Shown in pieces: positions 4,525 through 6,207 of a stretch of DNA of 6,207 bases (position 1 is its first letter; each line of letters opens with the position of its first letter). Both the position numbers and the translations under genes were made by a program. The notes below the pieces were generated by a model. The model ran no database searches and was not told the origin of the DNA. It was given only the letters and a program-made list of their open reading frames with translations. This DNA comes from Archaeoglobaceae archaeon (GTDB taxonomy: Archaea; Halobacteriota; Archaeoglobi; Archaeoglobales; Archaeoglobaceae), in assembly GCA_027066965.1 (NCBI GenBank), contig JAMOMT010000174.1, forward strand, positions 1 through 6,207. The letters are read 5' to 3'.

Positions 4525-5280
4525 ATGCCAGGTGTGCTCGCAGATTTACTCGTAATAGTCCAGGCCACGGAGCCGGATAAGCTGAAGCCCCTTTTCAAAG
4601 AAGTGGCGAGATTCCTGGGCTTAAGCGTTGAAGAGGATAGCGATGCGCTTGACCTCCTGAAGAGTAGGGCCGAAGTTGCGTTTACGTCAAAGCCCGTGGA
4701 GGTTGCAGGGGGACTCGTCAGAGGAGAGTTCGGCTGCATGGTTCTCGAGAGAGAGTTCGTGCTTGAGGGAGCGAGAATTTTCGTCGGTAGGAGAGTTGCG
4801 GGCTTCGAACTCGACACTGTTTTCGTCGTAGAAACTAAAATAGATGACGTCAGTGGAGAAGTCATCGCGAACGCCGTGGACAGGATAATGGAAAGGGCAA
4901 TAGACGTGGAGGTTGTTTCTGTTCTCGGGAAAAAGGGTAGACCTTCCTTGCTACTGAGGGCCCTGTCGAAGCCCGAAAAGGTCGAAGAGGTCGCCAGCAG
5001 CGTTATGAGAGAGACGGGGAGCACGGGAGTGAGAGTTTACAGCGTTTTAAGGCTGAAGTCTCCGAGAGAGGTCGTAAGAGTAAAAGTGAAGGTGAAGGGG
5101 AATGACAAGAGAGAACACGACGTCAGAGTGAAGGTCTCGGGTGTGAACGTCAAGCCAGAGTTCGAGGATGTCAAAAAGCTGGCGGAAAAAGAAGGAATCT
5201 CCCTCCTGGAAGCTTACAGAATAGTCTACTTACATTTGAGAGAAATTGCTGCCAGAAGGAGAAAGTTCGAAAGCCGATGA
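4525..5280 (+). CDS. LarC-like nickel-pincer cofactor protein, short form with C-terminal LarC domain
   Basis: Residues from about 98 to 240 match the C-terminal domain of LarC (formerly DUF111), the CTP-dependent enzyme that inserts nickel into the pyridinium dithiocarboxylate nucleotide used by lactate racemase-type enzymes. Signatures are VVETKIDDVSGEV (101-113), GKKGRPSLLLRAL (135-147), RETGSTGVRVY (162-172) and VKPEFEDVKKLAEKEGISLLEAY (209-231, given in part as the family's KPE-ED-K and A-YR pattern). Complete LarC proteins have about 400 residues. This one has 251 and lacks the N-terminal G-I-S-G-D-M signature and the His-rich middle. Only His198 and His237 are present in the whole protein. 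Residues 1 to about 95 are not recognisably LarC. A stop at 4474 and a good Shine-Dalgarno show that the gene is naturally short. No larA, larB or larE is in the window. It may act with a separate N-terminal protein or have another nucleotide-dependent role. Confidence 0.75.
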   Translation: MPGVLADLLVIVQATEPDKLKPLFKEVARFLGLSVEEDSDALDLLKSRAEVAFTSKPVEVAGGLVRGEFGCMVLEREFVLEGARIFVGRRVAGFELDTVFVVETKIDDVSGEVIANAVDRIMERAIDVEVVSVLGKKGRPSLLLRALSKPEKVEEVASSVMRETGSTGVRVYSVLRLKSPREVVRVKVKVKGNDKREHDVRVKVSGVNVKPEFEDVKKLAEKEGISLLEAYRIVYLHLREIAARRRKFESR

Positions 5281-5282
5281 AA

Positions 5283-5290
5283 CTTTATAG
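5283..5290 (+). promoter_or_regulatory. TATA-like box of radB
   Basis: CTTTATAG begins three bases after the stop of the larC-like gene and is centred about 25 bases before the radB ATG. No Shine-Dalgarno intervenes, so radB probably has its own leaderless transcript. Confidence 0.65.
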
Positions 5291-5311
5291 AGTTCTCATC
5301 AACTCGAAAAC

Positions 5312-5968
5312 ATGCTGATACCATCGAACAGCAAGTGCATCGACTCACTGCTCGGAGGAGGGGTTGAGACTGGGACGGTCACGCAGATCTACGGGGAGGG
5401 CGGGAGTGGCAAAACTACGCTGTGCCTCATGTTCTGCAGGAGCGTAGCTGAAAACAATAAGGCAGCGTATATTGATACAGAGGGGCTTTCAGGCGAGAGA
5501 GTTCTGCAGGTGTTTAGAGACAAAGAGTTATTGAGGAACGTTTACATCCACGAGGTCTTCGACTTCAAGCAGCAGAGTTCTGCAATAAGGAAGTTATCCA
5601 AGCTGTGCAAGGACGAAGAGGTGAAGCTGATCGTCGTTGACTCCTTCACTGGCCTATACAGGTGCGAGCTCGAGGAGGAGAAAGCTGTCAGAGTGAAGAG
5701 GGAACTGACAAAACAGCTGATTTTTCTTCTGGGCCTAGCGAGAAAGCACGACTTAGCAGTCGTCATAACTAACCAGATGTTCACCGATGTCGACACAGGA
5801 GTTGACAGGCCTATAGGGGGGCCCAGCATAGACCACCTGTCGAAGGTGATACTCGAACTGTCGAAGGCTGAGAGCGGGATGAGGAGAGCGAGGCTTGTGA
5901 AGCACAGGTGGAAGGCTGAAGGGGAAGAGTGCTACTACAGGCTGACTGACAGGGGAATTGAGCCTTAA
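5312..5968 (+). CDS. radB: DNA repair and recombination protein RadB
   Basis: RadB is the euryarchaeal RadA/RecA paralogue thought to assist homologous recombination and repair. It binds DNA and nucleotide with weak ATPase activity and has been reported to interact with the Holliday junction resolvase Hjc. This 218-residue protein has only the RecA core, with no N-terminal helix-hairpin-helix domain, as expected for RadB and unlike RadA (about 320-350 residues). Walker A is GEGGSGKTT (28-36), AAYIDTEG (51-58) is the strand with the conserved acidic residues, Walker B is LIVVDS (106-111), ITNQ (152-155) is the sensor strand, and PIGGPSIDHLSKVILEL (167-183) followed by RRARLVKHRW matches the family's C-terminal core. 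The start is at the ATG 25 bases from the TATA-like box. It ends at a terminator-like hairpin. Confidence 0.92.
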   Translation: MLIPSNSKCIDSLLGGGVETGTVTQIYGEGGSGKTTLCLMFCRSVAENNKAAYIDTEGLSGERVLQVFRDKELLRNVYIHEVFDFKQQSSAIRKLSKLCKDEEVKLIVVDSFTGLYRCELEEEKAVRVKRELTKQLIFLLGLARKHDLAVVITNQMFTDVDTGVDRPIGGPSIDHLSKVILELSKAESGMRRARLVKHRWKAEGEECYYRLTDRGIEP

Positions 5969-5970
5969 AT

Positions 5971-5988
5971 AACTGGATGTCCAGTTTT
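5971..5988 (+). terminator. hairpin plus T-run after radB
   Basis: AACTGGA (5971-5977) and TCCAGTT (5980-5986) are perfectly complementary around two bases, and the right arm runs into TTTT (5985-5988). It starts two bases after the radB stop. A tight RNA hairpin would need a few inner pairs open. It could alternatively be a protein-binding palindrome. Confidence 0.5.
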
Positions 5989-6207
5989 GCCTGCTATGAC
6001 GGTCGATTAGCCGTAAACGGCAGCAAAGAGGGACGTAGTAGCTTTAACAGAGCAAAGAGGTGAGGAGGTCGCCCAGATTGAGGTTGCAGATCGATTTTAT
6101 GTGCAAGTTCTATTAAAGTTGATAGATACATATAGTGTTAGAATAAAAATGGAGATGGAGTGAAATTGTTCAATAGATTGAATTCGGCGTAAATTCAGAG
6201 AAAGAAA
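5989..6207. other. non-coding right flank, probably upstream of a gene outside the window
   Basis: No reading frame of convincing length is present. Only a 28-codon frame (5977-6063) and an 18-codon frame (from GTG 6060) occur on the plus strand. The first 100 bases are G+C-richer and contain a hairpin GCCG-TAAA-CGGC (6010-6021) and the direct repeat AGCAAAGAGG (6022-6031 and 6051-6060). From about 6090 the sequence turns A+T-rich, with TATA-like stretches such as CTATTAAAG (6110-6118). A TTAAATA at 5965-5971 could start a short RNA near 5993, but nothing else supports one. Confidence 0.55.

Noticed and set aside
4497..5024. Long minus-strand open frame opposite the larC-like gene, and similar frames opposite the Nfu, aldolase, DUF4870-like and radB genes
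   Set aside because: These are antisense shadows: Ser/Thr/Leu-rich translations without domains or translation signals, opposite genes with clear family motifs.
5977..6063. 28-codon plus-strand frame after radB
   Set aside because: There is no Shine-Dalgarno, the TATA-like box is too close to its ATG, the start lies in the terminator palindrome, and the peptide is unremarkable.
6097..6207. Minus-strand open frame from the right edge to a stop at 6097-6099
   Set aside because: It lies in A+T-rich sequence, its peptide has no recognisable character, and it conflicts with the promoter-like look of the region.
1..6207. CRISPR array, intact insertion sequence, or defence operon
   Set aside because: No regularly spaced repeats, no intact transposase or nuclease gene, and no long terminal inverted repeats were seen.

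Overview
The window looks archaeal, most likely a thermophilic euryarchaeon, with Archaeoglobales as my best guess (inference). RadB is a euryarchaeal RadA paralogue, and Taw2 belongs to archaeal wyosine synthesis. Several genes have a TATA-like box 24-28 bases upstream of the ATG with no room for a leader, which is the archaeal leaderless pattern. Others carry a Shine-Dalgarno matching GGAGGTGATC. Arginine is mostly AGA/AGG, as is usual in thermophiles.

Layout. Bases 1-689 are A+T-rich and hold no intact gene. They contain the tail of a reading frame entering from the left, a cluster of short repeats, and what reads as the wreck of a small toxin-antitoxin pair (440-640). From 690 to 5968 there are eight compact, intact genes: taw2 (-), an Nfu/NifU C-terminal-domain protein (+), an unrecognised zinc-ribbon-like protein (+), an aspartate/glutamate racemase family protein (-), a class II aldolase/epimerase family protein (+), a DUF4870-like membrane protein (+), a short LarC-like protein (+) and radB (+). 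Bases 5969-6207 are non-coding: a terminator-like hairpin, short repeats, and an A+T-rich end that may lie upstream of the next gene.

How the genes relate. There are two divergent pairs with short shared promoter regions: taw2/nfu, 40 bp apart, and racemase/aldolase, 94 bp apart. The zinc-ribbon gene and the racemase converge. The last three genes run in one direction, but radB has its own promoter just after the larC-like stop, and the DUF4870-like gene has its own promoter too, so this is not one operon. The functions are mostly separate housekeeping roles: tRNA-Phe modification, Fe-S assembly, recombination, and small-molecule isomerases or aldolases. I see no defence system or CRISPR array.

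Points most worth a second look: the LarC-like protein lacks the usual N-terminal half; the zinc-ribbon gene is preceded by an inverted repeat that overlaps a strong Shine-Dalgarno serving an AUG-UAG start-stop; Taw2 carries a Trm5-like N-terminal domain; and the left flank holds toxin-antitoxin debris.
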